Below, piece by piece: positions 15,929-25,519 of a stretch of 64,000 bases of DNA; the stretch's first letter is position 1, and each line of letters starts with the position of its first letter. The position numbers and the translations under genes were made by a program. Below the pieces are notes generated by a model. The model searched no databases, was not told the origin of the DNA, and was given only the letters and a program-made list of their open reading frames with translations. The stretch spans positions 62,001 to 126,000 of the forward strand of contig JADKIX010000011.1 of assembly GCA_016722635.1 (NCBI GenBank). The letters are read 5' to 3'. The stretch is from Rhodospirillaceae bacterium. Lineage in GTDB: Bacteria > Pseudomonadota > Alphaproteobacteria > JAEUKQ01.

Positions 15929-17989
15929 TTAACGGCAGAGCGGTACCATACCGGTGTTGGTAACAGTGACGTTAATACCACCCATCACATCGACAGCATC
16001 GCAAGCTGTTTGCCCGCCAACTGCGGTGAAGCTATTGCCATCTAAATCAACAACGGTGGTAGCAGCACCGGTTAACCCAAAGCCAACTTCCCAATTTTCG
16101 GCATGGAAATTACCAATGCGGATGTTGGTCGAATTATTATTCACTTGCAGGGCGCGGAAAGTAGCCACCCCACTGCCGGTAACGCTGATATTGGTAAGGG
16201 TAACGGCATCTGCACCATTACTAATAAGGATACCGTGACCATTAGTAGCAGCGGATGTTTGGATGGTCAGATTCCGCAATTCGTTATCATCACTGCTATC
16301 GCCATCGATCACAATACCGTTGGCGGCAAAGTTACGGATTGATCCATACGAAATCTCCACGTCATCGACATTGTTATCCATCCTGATACCCGATTGATAA
16401 TTGTTATCGTCATCATTAATATCAAAACCGCGCACGATGGTATGATCCGCATTGTTTGTCAACCATATGCCAATACTACCCGTACGTAATTTATCTAGGG
16501 TTATATTGGTTATAAGAGCACTCTGACTGTCATTGACCTCGATGACACCGCGGTTGATCTCCCCAACATTACTGACCCGCAGATTATTAATGCTATTATT
16601 GTCTGACTTATTTTCAATTTGGACAGCATGCCGGGTTACATTTGCCACCGATACATCATCGATCTTGATATAGTTAGAATTATTGATGATATGGAAAGCA
16701 CGTGTGGTATTCACACCGTTGCCGTTGATATCGAAGCCTTTAAAAAGCACATTGTTGCGGTTGTTATCCGTTTTAAAAACAGCAGTGACATTGCCAGCGG
16801 TAATATTGGGGCGTATGCCTGGGGCAGTAAAGGTACCGGTATGCCCATTTAAAGTAACCAGTTCCAACGTTGATCCGCCACCCACCACAAAAACATTATC
16901 TTGAGCAATCGTGGCAGTATTATTGCCAAAAGCAATGTCAATGCCACCTTGGACAATAATCATCCGGTTTGTCCCCAAACTGCCAATTTTATTGTAGGGG
17001 TTCATAACGCCGCTATCCACAAACTCAACCGCATCAAGGGGGGCATTGGTATTGCTAGCTTTCAAGCCAGCACGTTCGGCAAAAGAATTGCCCCGTTTTT
17101 CCTGGGTGCGGAGACCGCGATCAAACACGGTGCGCACAGGGGCGCGGTTAACAAAGCTTTCGGAAGCACCAGCCAAATCGCCGCCAAAATGCCAGGTTAG
17201 ACCAGCCGTAAACACGGCCTGGGTGCGCCGGTTGTCTGCATATTGGTTGCTTTTGTTGTGGTGACGGACATTAACCCCAGCCTCAATAGCTAAGCCATTG
17301 CCAAAGCCAAGGCCAAATTTCACACCGCCATGGACCCCAACCAGGTTTTTGCCCTGACGGTCATAGACATAGATGCCAGCATTGGGGGTGATGCTAAAGC
17401 TGCCTAAATTCAATTCATATTGGGCATTCAAATTAACCCCGAAGCGATTTTGCTCGGTGCTTTTTTCCTGACCAACCAGCCACAGATTGCAAATCTTGGT
17501 TGTCGTATTGGTGGGGTTGCTACATTCCGTACTACCGGGTTGGTCGCGGAATTCTCCTTCGGCCGCGCCAGAGTTTTTAACACTCCGTTCTTTTTTGCCC
17601 ACCGGGATTTGTAAAGTGCTGCTGAGGGTGAACCCACCTAACCCAATTTCCAAGGTTGGCTTTACAGCATAAAACATTTTATTGCTTTCGCCTTTTTGCA
17701 TGCCAAAGGTTAGCAAACTGCCCATACCAAAACTATTGCCCAGCATAAAGCGGGCACCAACGCCCACATCCGCAAAGGGATTGTGATCTTGGAACCCACC
17801 ATCCAGATAAGCACCAAAACCGCCGAACGGTATCCAAGCTTTGGCATCCATGCCGAAGCCGCCGCCACCCGTTATTTTCGTTGCCCCAACACCCAATGAC
17901 CCTGATTGTGCATGGGCTGACCCCATGACACCTACTGTTAAAGCCAGTACACACCCACCTTGTAATAATCGGTTATAAAATTGTCTCAT
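15929..17989 (-). CDS. outer-membrane beta-barrel with C-terminal right-handed beta-helix passenger
   Basis: 686 residues from ATG 17989 (MRQFYNRLLQ; aaaaaagga precedes it). The frame stays open upstream to 18052, but the signal peptide starts at this ATG. The signal ends GVMGSAHAQ. Residues about 30-275 alternate short amphipathic strands with Gly turns and finish VFTAGLTWHFGG, as barrel domains do. From about residue 340 on, imperfect repeats dominated by Asn/Ile/Val (for example NLRVSNVGEI, RGFDINDDDN, GIRMDNNVDDVEIS) look like a pectate-lyase-type parallel beta-helix. Barrel first and passenger second is the inverse-autotransporter (intimin-like) order; that label is my inference. It has a Cys pair near the end. 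It is likely a surface adhesin or glycan-binding protein. Confidence 0.7.
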   Translation of the reverse strand: MRQFYNRLLQGGCVLALTVGVMGSAHAQSGSLGVGATKITGGGGFGMDAKAWIPFGGFGAYLDGGFQDHNPFADVGVGARFMLGNSFGMGSLLTFGMQKGESNKMFYAVKPTLEIGLGGFTLSSTLQIPVGKKERSVKNSGAAEGEFRDQPGSTECSNPTNTTTKICNLWLVGQEKSTEQNRFGVNLNAQYELNLGSFSITPNAGIYVYDRQGKNLVGVHGGVKFGLGFGNGLAIEAGVNVRHHNKSNQYADNRRTQAVFTAGLTWHFGGDLAGASESFVNRAPVRTVFDRGLRTQEKRGNSFAERAGLKASNTNAPLDAVEFVDSGVMNPYNKIGSLGTNRMIIVQGGIDIAFGNNTATIAQDNVFVVGGGSTLELVTLNGHTGTFTAPGIRPNITAGNVTAVFKTDNNRNNVLFKGFDINGNGVNTTRAFHIINNSNYIKIDDVSVANVTRHAVQIENKSDNNSINNLRVSNVGEINRGVIEVNDSQSALITNITLDKLRTGSIGIWLTNNADHTIVRGFDINDDDNNYQSGIRMDNNVDDVEISYGSIRNFAANGIVIDGDSSDDNELRNLTIQTSAATNGHGILISNGADAVTLTNISVTGSGVATFRALQVNNNSTNIRIGNFHAENWEVGFGLTGAATTVVDLDGNSFTAVGGQTACDAVDVMGGINVTVTNTGMVPLCR

Positions 17990-18052
17990 GTCATGTTCCT
18001 TTTTTGCTATCTGTGTGAAGATCGTGCGGATACAAGCCCTATTCCTCAGCAA

Positions 18053-18878
18053 CCAATTTGACCTGATGTTTTTCCATAAACTTCACGTTTTTTGATCCTC
18101 GCTTGTCAACTAAACACAATGACCATCGGCACTCTATGACCCGCCTTACCAAAAAAAATAGGGGCCTACATAAGAAAAAATAATGGCCCTCATTGGCGGG
18201 GCAAACCCTGAAACATCATTGGAAAAGGCAATGGCCAATTATTCTTGAGCTTAATCCTTCTGGTATAGCGTCGATCATCATTTGAGGAATTAACTTGCAA
18301 GCTGTTTCAACGGGCGGCGCAGACCATTTTTTATTGCTAAAAGTTTTTTCTGTTTTTCTTAAGAGGGTTGAATAGCCAAATCTGCCCATTCGCCTCAATC
18401 ATCAAACCAATATCCGTTAATCAGTCATTAACCTTATCTTGCTAATAATAATGCCTCACCCAAAAGGATGGTGAAAGCGCTAGTCAAGTTAAAACAGCAG
18501 TAACCTTCACCCACCGCGTAACGCAACATTATTAAAAACACCAAGGTAGGAGAGCGATCATGCGAAGAACCACAACAATTTTTATGGAACAACGGCAGGG
18601 CTGGAGATATTTATCCCAGGCGGTATATCCATCAGCATGAACGGCTATATCCGCTTATTTGATAAGGACAAGAAAGTAACGGGGCCAGCAGTTCCTCAAG
18701 CATGGCCTCCACCTTAGAGTTGACCTGCGGGGTGCAAACGGTTTTCTGGCTTTAAACAGCCAGAAATTGACTGTGGAAGATCTAAAAATAACCGGTGCTA
18801 ACCCATGCATCCCCTACCTATTCAGCCAAGTGATCAGAATCAGATCAATCTTTTATTCCCCGGGCAAACGGGGCTGGA
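18053..18878. other. long non-coding or decayed stretch with possible beta-helix gene scraps
   Basis: No intact gene is seen in 826 bases. On the plus strand between about 18560 and 18880, short pieces in different frames look protein-like: GLEIFIPGGISISMNGYIRL, then DLRGANGFLALNSQKLTVED followed by LKITGAN. The latter resembles the turn-and-strand pattern of beta-helix proteins. They may be the last trace of a lost gene related to the neighbouring surface protein. The small palindrome ctggctttaaacagccag lies at about 18747-18764. The stretch 18053-18540 shows nothing I can name. Confidence 0.3.
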
Positions 18879-19839
18879 TTAAGAATGATCATTGACCCAG
18901 TTTTCAACCAGAAATTTTTCAATGGAATCGGAGCTAAAGGGAAGATGCCCACTGCCCTGGTTTTGCAACCGTTGTTGAAGCTCGGCCACGGTAAACCAAC
19001 GCGGCCTCAACTAATTCCTCTTTGTCCAAAACGAAAGCGCTTGAGGCCGCTTGCGCCCGGAACCCCACCATTAATCCCGACGGAAAAGGCCAGGCTTGCG
19101 ATGCCTGATAGGTCACTTGCGTCACGACCAACCCTGCTTCCTCCATCACTTCCCGCTTGACCGCATTTTCCAAACTTTCGCCAATATCAACAAACCCAGC
19201 CAAGGTTGAATACCGTCCCTCCGCCGACCCCTGATGGCGAGCCAGCAAACAACGCACAGGATTGCCCGGCAATTCCACCAGCATAATCACCGCCGGGGCA
19301 ATTTGCGGAAAAAATAACGTGCTACAATTTTGATGGACACAAGCACGAAAATGGCCGCCATTTTTACTGATGGTTTTTTGGCCGCACACCCCGCAGAATT
19401 GCTGGCGGCGATGCCAATATAGCAGGCCACGAGCGTAAGCCAGGACATCACCATCCTTGGCCGTGAATTTTCCAAGCAAAGCGCGTATTTCTATAACCAT
19501 GGAAGCCTGCAGCAATTGCAGCGCAACCGCTTGGGGGATGGCGGAAAGGTCAACCGCAAAAACCGCCTGTTCCTGATCAAGGCCTAAGAAGAATGCCTCG
19601 CTTCCCAAGCTTAACTGGTGGAACCTTTCTTGGGATAAGATGATGGGCGCATCGGCGGGCAAAGCCAAAAAACATTGATTGTGCCATAGCGGGATAAACA
19701 AACTGTCCTGCTTATCCTGAACTTCCTTAACCCATTGCGGGTTTTGCCGGATTTGGTGGGCACGGTTAAGCCATTGCCCCGAGTAAGATAAGGAGTAAGA
19801 TAAGGAAAAATTGGTCATGATCAGTTCCTTTACCTTCAT
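18879..19839 (-). pseudogene. nudC: NAD+ diphosphatase (NudC), frameshifted near the C-terminus
   Basis: The long frame (18934-19839, 301 residues) has the NudC architecture: an N-terminal domain, a zinc ribbon FCGVCGQKT with RACVHQNC, and the Nudix box GESLENAVKREVMEEAG, followed by SQAWPFPSGLMVGF with the NudC-specific SQPWPFPxS-like motif. After DKEELVEA the frame goes wrong. Removing one C from gaggccgcg near 19008 restores EARWFTVAELQQRLQNQGSG and then SSDSIEKFLVENWV to a TAA at 18879-18881, the expected family ending. The enzyme would hydrolyse NADH or NAD caps to NMN and AMP. As given, the tail is replaced by unrelated residues. It could be real decay or one miscalled base. ATG 19818 is an alternative start. 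Confidence 0.88.
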
Positions 19840-19951
19840 TTTTAGGTGGGGATTAAAGCCCTAAAATCATTGCTTGGGATTAAGATCACGCGCTTTTACC
19901 TACCAATTGGTGATCAAGCTTCCCCCCTTCTCCCCCAACGAGTGAGTGTGC

Positions 19952-20656
19952 TTATCCCACAACTATGCCAAAAATATGCCCGATACCGGCGGTAGTCGCC
20001 ATGGCCAACGCCCCCCAAAAGGTAACCCGCAGGATGGGTGCCCTTATTTTAGCGCCCCCCGTTTTGGCGCCTGCCAGCCCCAATAGGGCCATAAAAAATA
20101 AAGAAGACACCACGATACCGGGTATAAGCAAACGGGCGGGGGATAATACGATCACCAACAAGGGTAAGGCCGCTCCCACTGAAAACGAAACGGCAGAAGT
20201 CCAAGCCGCCTGCACCGGGCGAGCGTTGGTGATTTCGGTAATGCCCAATTCATCACGGGCATGCGCTAGCAACGCATCCTTCTCCATCAATTGTTCAGCC
20301 ACCTGGCGCGCCAGCTTTAGCTCGACCCCGCGTTTGACGTAACTTTGGGTTAATTCCTCAAGTTCCAGGCCGATATTGTCGTGCAGTTCCTGCCGCTCGC
20401 GTGCCAAATCTGCCTGTTCAGCATCGGCCTGCGAACAGACAGATACATATTCCCCGGCAGCCATGGACATGGCTCCGGCCACCAACCCTGCGGTTCCGGC
20501 CAGCAAAATATCGGCCGGGCTAGCGGAGGCCGCGGCAACGCCCAAAATCAGGCTAGCCGTCGAAATAAGGCCGTCATTGGCCCCCAGCACAGCTGCCCGC
20601 AACCATCTGATCCGGCCTACAACGTGTTTTTCGCGGTGGTGGCGAAGACGGCTCAT
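19952..20656 (-). CDS. VIT1/CCC1-family metal transporter
   Basis: 234 residues with five predicted helices. The N-terminus HVVGRIRWLRAAVLGANDGL and ISTASLILGVAAA match the family signature; GAMSMAAGEYVSVCSQADAE is the conserved second helix and start of the cytoplasmic metal-binding helix. The Glu-rich segment DLARERQELHDNIGLELEEL fits that domain. Members move Fe(II) or Mn(II) across membranes, in bacteria probably exporting excess. It is complete. The upstream gene diverges. No iron-responsive operator is evident by eye. Confidence 0.9.
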   Translation of the reverse strand: MSRLRHHREKHVVGRIRWLRAAVLGANDGLISTASLILGVAAASASPADILLAGTAGLVAGAMSMAAGEYVSVCSQADAEQADLARERQELHDNIGLELEELTQSYVKRGVELKLARQVAEQLMEKDALLAHARDELGITEITNARPVQAAWTSAVSFSVGAALPLLVIVLSPARLLIPGIVVSSLFFMALLGLAGAKTGGAKIRAPILRVTFWGALAMATTAGIGHIFGIVVG

Positions 20657-20840
20657 CTTTCCCTCCGGTTAGCCAAACGATCTGGTTTGGCATATTTCGA
20701 TTTCTTTCATCACTATAAAAAATTGCAGGGGATAATGCTATAAAATTCTTCGTCCTCCCAGTCCCTTTTGTTTTTGCTTGATCCATGCTAAAAAGCAACG
20801 GTCAAATACAAAGAGGCATATTGCTGTTAGGAAAAACCCG

Positions 20841-21374
20841 ATGTTCACGGTTAGGCCCGCTTTACAAGTAGATATCCCCCAGCTCCTTCCCCTCTACCGC
20901 AAAGTGGTGCGGCAAGGCGGTTATGGCGGGTTAAGCATTGCCGCGCGGGAGCGGGATATTTCCCTGGCCTTCATCACCCGCTTGTTTGATCAAGCGGCAC
21001 AAGATGGGCGGCAATTGGTAATTGCGCACCCCGATCTTCCCAGGCAGTTGATTGCCGAGATCCATTGCTGGCGGCAAAAACCGGCTTTCCTGAACCATGT
21101 GTTCGGTGATTTAATCATTGTGGTTGATCCCGAATTTCAAGGGCAAGGGCTGGGAACGCTATTGTTAAAAACCTTGCTGGAAAATGTGCGCACGGCACAC
21201 CTGGATATCTTGCGGGTGGAATTATCGGTTTTTGCAAGCAACCACCCGGCGATTGCATTGTATCAAAAAACAGGCTTTGTGGTGGAAGGCCAGGCTTTCA
21301 AGAAGTTCCATCTCAGCAACGGCCAGTTTGAAAATGAAATTTCCATGTGCTGGTTTAACCCAAGCTTTACGTGA
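20841..21374 (+). CDS. GNAT-family N-acetyltransferase
   Basis: 177 residues from ATG 20841 (MFTVRPALQVDIPQLLPLYR); the frame is open back to 20778, but the family homology begins here and ggaaaaac precedes it. The acetyl-CoA pyrophosphate loop is VDPEFQGQGLGTLLLKTLL (R/Q-x-x-G-x-G/A), followed by LRVELSVFASNHPAIALYQK and TGFVVEGQAFKKF, the usual final strands. The substrate (small amine or protein N-terminus) is unknown. It is divergent from the VIT gene. It is intact, and nothing indicates a specific pathway. Confidence 0.82.
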   Translation: MFTVRPALQVDIPQLLPLYRKVVRQGGYGGLSIAARERDISLAFITRLFDQAAQDGRQLVIAHPDLPRQLIAEIHCWRQKPAFLNHVFGDLIIVVDPEFQGQGLGTLLLKTLLENVRTAHLDILRVELSVFASNHPAIALYQKTGFVVEGQAFKKFHLSNGQFENEISMCWFNPSFT

Positions 21375-21565
21375 AAGGCCTGGGCCGCAAGAAATTTTCC
21401 TGAAAGATCTTAAAAAAAAGACTACTCCTGGCGTGAGGTAACAATTGCGATTTATTTACAACAGGATAATGGCTTCAAAAGATCGGCAACCCCTATCCTC
21501 GCTTTAATTTTACCAAGGAATTGTCCTTTCTCTTAATGATCCACCATCCCCTATTCATCGCCCTA

Positions 21566-22564
21566 TCACTGCCGCGTCACGACCACTTTACCCACAGCCT
21601 TGCCGGATTCCAGATATTCATGGGCGGCGCCTATTTGTGCAAATGTGAAACGGACGTGATCGATTAAGGGGCGCACCTGCCCCTGCTCAACCAAACCGGC
21701 CAATTGGGTTAAAATATCACCATGATGGGCACGGCCAATATTTCTCAGCATCGGCAATAGCATGAAAACGAAATGCAGGCTTAAGGATTTTGCTTGCATC
21801 ATTTTCAAATCGTAGCCTGCCTGGCCACTGGATTGGATAGCGATGACCTGACCGTAATGGGCAGCGGCGGCAAAGGATTTTTCCATATTCGCTCCGCCAA
21901 TCGTGTCAAAGACAATGTCGAACCCCTGGCCCTTTGTCAGTCGCTGAACATAAGAACTGACCGTTTCTTCTCGGTAATTGATCACTTGGCTTGCCCCCAA
22001 ATTGCGGGCGATTTCCGCCTTTTCTTTACTGGAGACCGTCGTGTAAACTTTAGCACCTGCCCATTTGGCCAATTGGATGGCAATATGACCAACTCCGCCG
22101 GTTGCCCCATGCACCAAAATTGTTTGGCCTTTTTGGATTTTGGCCTTGTCAAATAACCCCTCCCATGCGGTTAACCCGACCAAAGGCAAAGCCGCCGCCT
22201 CGGCAAATGAAAGTGATGGGGGCTTATGGGCGATTAGGAGCGAATCAACCAACATCAAATCCGCTAAAGCGCCATTTAATCCCTTTAACCCACCCGCACA
22301 CCCATATACTTCATCGCCGATTTTAAAACCCTTGACCCCCTTGCCGATTTTGGTGACGATGCCTGCAAAATCCCCATGCAAAACGGCCGGAAAATCAGGC
22401 GCTAATTCTTGCGGCCCGCGGCTGCGAATTTTACAATCAACCGGGTTGACGCTGGTGGCTTTCACTGTCACCAACATATGTCCCGGCTTTAATAGGGGTT
22501 CCGGCAATTGCATTTCCTTAAAAACATCCGCTCCTCCGAATGATTGAATCGCGACCGTATACAT
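21566..22564 (-). CDS. zinc-independent NADP-dependent alcohol dehydrogenase/quinone oxidoreductase (MDR family)
   Basis: 332 residues from ATG 22564, with the good ribosome site ggagac seven bases upstream; the frame remains open to 22603, but this start matches the family. Domains are an N-terminal GroES-like fold (NPVDCKIRSRGPQELAPDFP, then LHGDFAGIVTKIGKGVKGFK) and the Rossmann domain with ILVHGATGGVGHIAIQLAKW (dinucleotide motif GxxGxxG). The zinc-ligand cysteines are missing, as in quinone oxidoreductase/zeta-crystallin types. It probably reduces a quinone or reactive enone with NADPH. It is divergent from an HxlR regulator that probably controls it in response to such electrophiles. 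Confidence 0.87.
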   Translation of the reverse strand: MYTVAIQSFGGADVFKEMQLPEPLLKPGHMLVTVKATSVNPVDCKIRSRGPQELAPDFPAVLHGDFAGIVTKIGKGVKGFKIGDEVYGCAGGLKGLNGALADLMLVDSLLIAHKPPSLSFAEAAALPLVGLTAWEGLFDKAKIQKGQTILVHGATGGVGHIAIQLAKWAGAKVYTTVSSKEKAEIARNLGASQVINYREETVSSYVQRLTKGQGFDIVFDTIGGANMEKSFAAAAHYGQVIAIQSSGQAGYDLKMMQAKSLSLHFVFMLLPMLRNIGRAHHGDILTQLAGLVEQGQVRPLIDHVRFTFAQIGAAHEYLESGKAVGKVVVTRQ

Positions 22565-22666
22565 GAATATGTCTCCTTGATTGATTTCTGTTACTTTACA
22601 CATATCATTTGGTTTTATATTATCAAGTATACACTATTTATTTATCTACATACAAAAAGGTAACCA
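22565..22666. promoter_or_regulatory. divergent promoter region between oxidoreductase and HxlR regulator
   Basis: 102 AT-rich bases separate the two starts. The arms gttacttt (about 22590) and aaaggtaac (about 22657) form a split inverted repeat, one near each start. Within it lies agtatacact near 22630. These are candidate operator half-sites for the HxlR protein; the assignment is by position only. Confidence 0.35.
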
Positions 22667-23005
22667 ATGAAACTAATATCTGATGATGAACCTTTCGGCT
22701 GTACGGTGGAAGCCACTCTTTCCGTGATTGGAGGACGTTGGAAACCGGTGATTCTGTTCCGGCTGATGGCGGGAACACAGCGTTTCGGTGAATTGAAAAA
22801 AACGATTTCGGGCATCACCCAACGCATGTTGACCAACCAATTGCGGGAATTGGAGCGGGATGGCATTATTAAACGCCAAGTATATGCTGAAGTGCCGCCC
22901 AAGGTTGAATATTCCCTGACAATTTTGGGACGGTCTTTGGAGCAGATTTTACACGCAATGAAGAATTGGGGAGCAGAATATTTGGGTCAAAATAGAGGCG
23001 CATAA
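22667..23005 (+). CDS. HxlR-family winged-helix transcriptional regulator
   Basis: 112 residues. The family core is present: FGCTVEATLSVIGGRWKPVI (with the near N-terminal Cys often used as redox sensor), LFRLMAGTQRFGELKKTISG, ITQRMLTNQLRELERDGIIK and VEYSLTILGRSL. HxlR proteins are homodimeric DNA-binding sensors of aldehydes, quinones or disulfide stress that control an adjacent divergent oxidoreductase; the layout here is exactly that. ATG 22667 follows aaaaggtaacc. Confidence 0.92.
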   Translation: MKLISDDEPFGCTVEATLSVIGGRWKPVILFRLMAGTQRFGELKKTISGITQRMLTNQLRELERDGIIKRQVYAEVPPKVEYSLTILGRSLEQILHAMKNWGAEYLGQNRGA

Positions 23006-23065
23006 AGAAGCTATTGGCCGCTTATGCTACATTGTTGCTCAAGTTCTAAATTTTAAGTTTGTTAA

Positions 23066-23776
23066 TTAAAATTTACCGATCAACCTGCCATTGTTGGCAC
23101 TCTGCTTTGCATACAGCCACCCGCTTAACCCGCCCAACACCACCCAGAATATGGCCATGGTGGCAAGTGAGGCAGCGGCGAATTGGGCATTCAGTTCGGT
23201 CGGCACCACCCCACCCAAAGGTGGTTGAGGGGCGCCAATAAGATGCGGCAATGCCAGGACAGCAACGCCAGCGGCTTTAAAAATAGGTGATTTGCCAAAT
23301 ATCAAGGCATATAACCCAAACGCCGTGGCTAACACAGTGGCCAACCACCAGATTTGGCGGGCGGTTAACCCACCCGCCAAGGTGGCGGGCAACTCTGGCG
23401 GCAAACCAAAACCGGGAGCAAGGGAGAATACGGCAAAGCCAGCCAGCCCCCATAAAACCCCGCGTTTGCCATCAACCGGGTCACCCCTTAGGATAAAGGC
23501 GCTGATCAAGATCAAGGCAAAACCAATGCCAACCCCCAAATCGGCCAGCAAGCGGTACGCATTGCGTTCAAACCCATTGGCTGGTTCCCAGGCGTCTTCC
23601 GCATGTTGATGGGCTTGGATCCCCGTTTCAGGGGAGGTTGCTGGCGTGGCGGCATCCGCCTCTTCATATATTTCGGCTTGCAAAATCAGGGGGGTTAATT
23701 TGAAACTTTGGATGGCGAAGACTAATAAACCTGCCAAACATCCGGCAATCAACGCCGTGAGTAAGATTTTCTGCAT
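23066..23776 (-). CDS. cbtA: CbtA-type cobalt transporter subunit
   Basis: 236 residues with about five to six hydrophobic helices. The N-terminus ILLTALIAGCLAGLLVFAIQ and the acidic/His-containing loop PETGIQAHQHAEDAWEPANG, then RNAYRLLADLGVGIGFALI, are typical for CbtA; a late HLIGAPQP motif also fits. CbtA with CbtB is a predicted cobalt uptake system linked to cobalamin synthesis. It starts two bases after cbtB. I looked for a cobalamin riboswitch upstream (23965-24210) and did not see its conserved core. Confidence 0.87.
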   Translation of the reverse strand: MQKILLTALIAGCLAGLLVFAIQSFKLTPLILQAEIYEEADAATPATSPETGIQAHQHAEDAWEPANGFERNAYRLLADLGVGIGFALILISAFILRGDPVDGKRGVLWGLAGFAVFSLAPGFGLPPELPATLAGGLTARQIWWLATVLATAFGLYALIFGKSPIFKAAGVAVLALPHLIGAPQPPLGGVVPTELNAQFAAASLATMAIFWVVLGGLSGWLYAKQSANNGRLIGKF

Positions 23777-23778
23777 GG

Positions 23779-23964
23779 CTAATGACAGGGGAAACCAGCC
23801 GCATGGCGGGTATCATGGGCGGCGTTATGCAGCACATCGATGTGGGAAAACCCGATGATGAAAATGAACAAGGCGCCCAAGGAAAGAGTTGCCAGGGCCG
23901 CAATTTTGCTTCTATCCGCCTGCACCCGGCTGTCGGCGGGTTGGGAAACGTTCAAAATATCCAT
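23779..23964 (-). CDS. cbtB: CbtB-type cobalt transporter subunit
   Basis: 61 residues from ATG 23964 (MDILNVSQPADSRVQADRSK). One transmembrane helix (LATLSLGALFIFIIGF) is followed by the signature His-rich tail SHIDVLHNAAHDTRHAAGFP-CH, which is the proposed metal-binding site. It directly precedes cbtA and is co-transcribed. A longer upstream extension of the frame to 24006 is possible but not needed. Confidence 0.88.
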   Translation of the reverse strand: MDILNVSQPADSRVQADRSKIAALATLSLGALFIFIIGFSHIDVLHNAAHDTRHAAGFPCH

Positions 23965-24212
23965 CAAAAACCTCACTACGTCAAAATGACGATGCAGGGG
24001 TAACAAGCCACAAACGGCCTATTTCCCTATTTTGTTGTTTATCCCACGAAACTGACCAGCCTCATGCTAACACGGCCACCAACCCCGTCAAGATTTGTCT
24101 TGCTATGTATCAAAAATTTATGCCCGGAACAGGTTAAAAAGGTTTCCATATCAATCTTCCCTGCGGGAATTTTGTCCTATATTCCCAAATAATTAATTCA
24201 TTATATCCCCGA

Positions 24213-25415
24213 TTATCCCCGCAACCGCGTGCCAATCCACATGAAAATGGTTGCAGCAAGGCCAACCGCACCGGATATATGCCAAAGCACAGACCCGCCC
24301 CAAATACCATAAATGGCCGTGCCAATCGGGGCAGCGCTGAAATGAACAAGAGAAAATAACGAATGATAAATCCCAAGATAATGACCGGCCTTGCCTTTTT
24401 CCGCCCGCGCCATCACCAATCCCAACACGGGTGGATACAACATGATTTCGCCCAGCGTCCATATGATGACCGAGAAAAAAGCAAACCAACCGGCCGTTGA
24501 AAAGGGCAATATGGCAAAACCCGCACAAAGCAGGAATGTGCCCAAGCTGGCTATAGCCCCGCCTGGATAACGTTCCATCAGCTGCGTCATGGGCAGCTGC
24601 AAGACAACGATCATCAGGCCAGACAATGTTAACATCAGCCCGTAGAGGAGGGGCTGATATGATAAAAATCCGTCAGGTAAACCGAATAGGTGGAACCAAT
24701 TTGATTAGATACCAAAAAACTTAAAAGGACGGATATGCAGATCAGCATAAACCCAAAATCCTTATAGGGGTTTGCAGCGGCCCCGCCCTCACCCACCGCC
24801 TTGTTGTGATTTTGTTTTTCCTTCAGGCTTATGCTTGCAGGTATAGCCTGATGCATCAGCAACCCGGCTGCTGCCACCAAAAGTCCATTAACCACGAAGA
24901 TATAATGATAGTTGACGTTGGCGAGCAATCCGCCCACCGCACCAGCAACTGAAAAACCCACATTGATCCCTATCAGATACAGCGAATAAGAGCGGGACCG
25001 TTCGGTTGGCGAACATAAATGCATGATAATGCTATTGAAGTGGGGCCGGTACGCCCCATCGAACAGACCCATAAAAGATAACCATGCCTATCAAGATGGG
25101 ATCACGCACGAACACCAGGATAAAAAACGGCAAGCTGCCCACCAGTAACACCAGGTCCATCATCCGGCGGGGGCCGATCCTAGAGACAAAGATTGCCCCG
25201 CCATAGGCACCCGTCAAGGATCCAACCCCGAACCATAAAAGCAAATAACCAACGTTGGTCAGGGGAAAATTAAGCTTTTGCGTCAGGTAAAGCGTCATGA
25301 ACATCATGGTTACACTTCCTGAACTTCTAAGGAAGGCGGCTATAGCCATCCCATAAATGGGCTTTGGGAACCCGCCATACCGATACAAAATATTCCGCTT
25401 AAACGCTGTTAACAT
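24213..25415 (-). pseudogene. MFS transporter broken by two frameshifts
   Basis: Three overlapping frames add up to one 12-helix MFS protein of about 400 residues. Part one (25032-25415) starts MLTAFKRNILYRYGGFPKPI and includes the A-like motif region VSRIGPRRMMDLVLLVGSLP; part two (24635-25072) starts GLFDGAYRPHFNSIIMHLCS and runs to YLTDFYHISPSS; part three (24213-24635) starts MLTLSGLMIVVLQLPMTQLM and ends FMWIGTRLRG. Shifts occur near 25065 and near 24640. The order matches drug/peptide-type MFS exporters (MdtH-like), but the substrate is unknown. A fragmented product would not work. It may be decay or base-calling errors. Confidence 0.85.
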
Positions 25416-25519
25416 GATAACCTATGCCATAAATGAATTGTTCCTGGCTATTAAGGCCATTATATATTCGCTTTTCATATTTAAAACATCGATCTATACT
25501 TAAGGATCATATATTTTAA

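Noticed and set aside
16103..17264. Several plus-strand frames opposite the beta-helix gene
   Set aside because: They are antisense shadows of a repetitive gene; the minus-strand frame has the signal peptide and barrel pattern.
23965..24210. Cobalamin riboswitch before cbtB
   Set aside because: cbtAB genes are often under such control, but the conserved core of the riboswitch was not found here.
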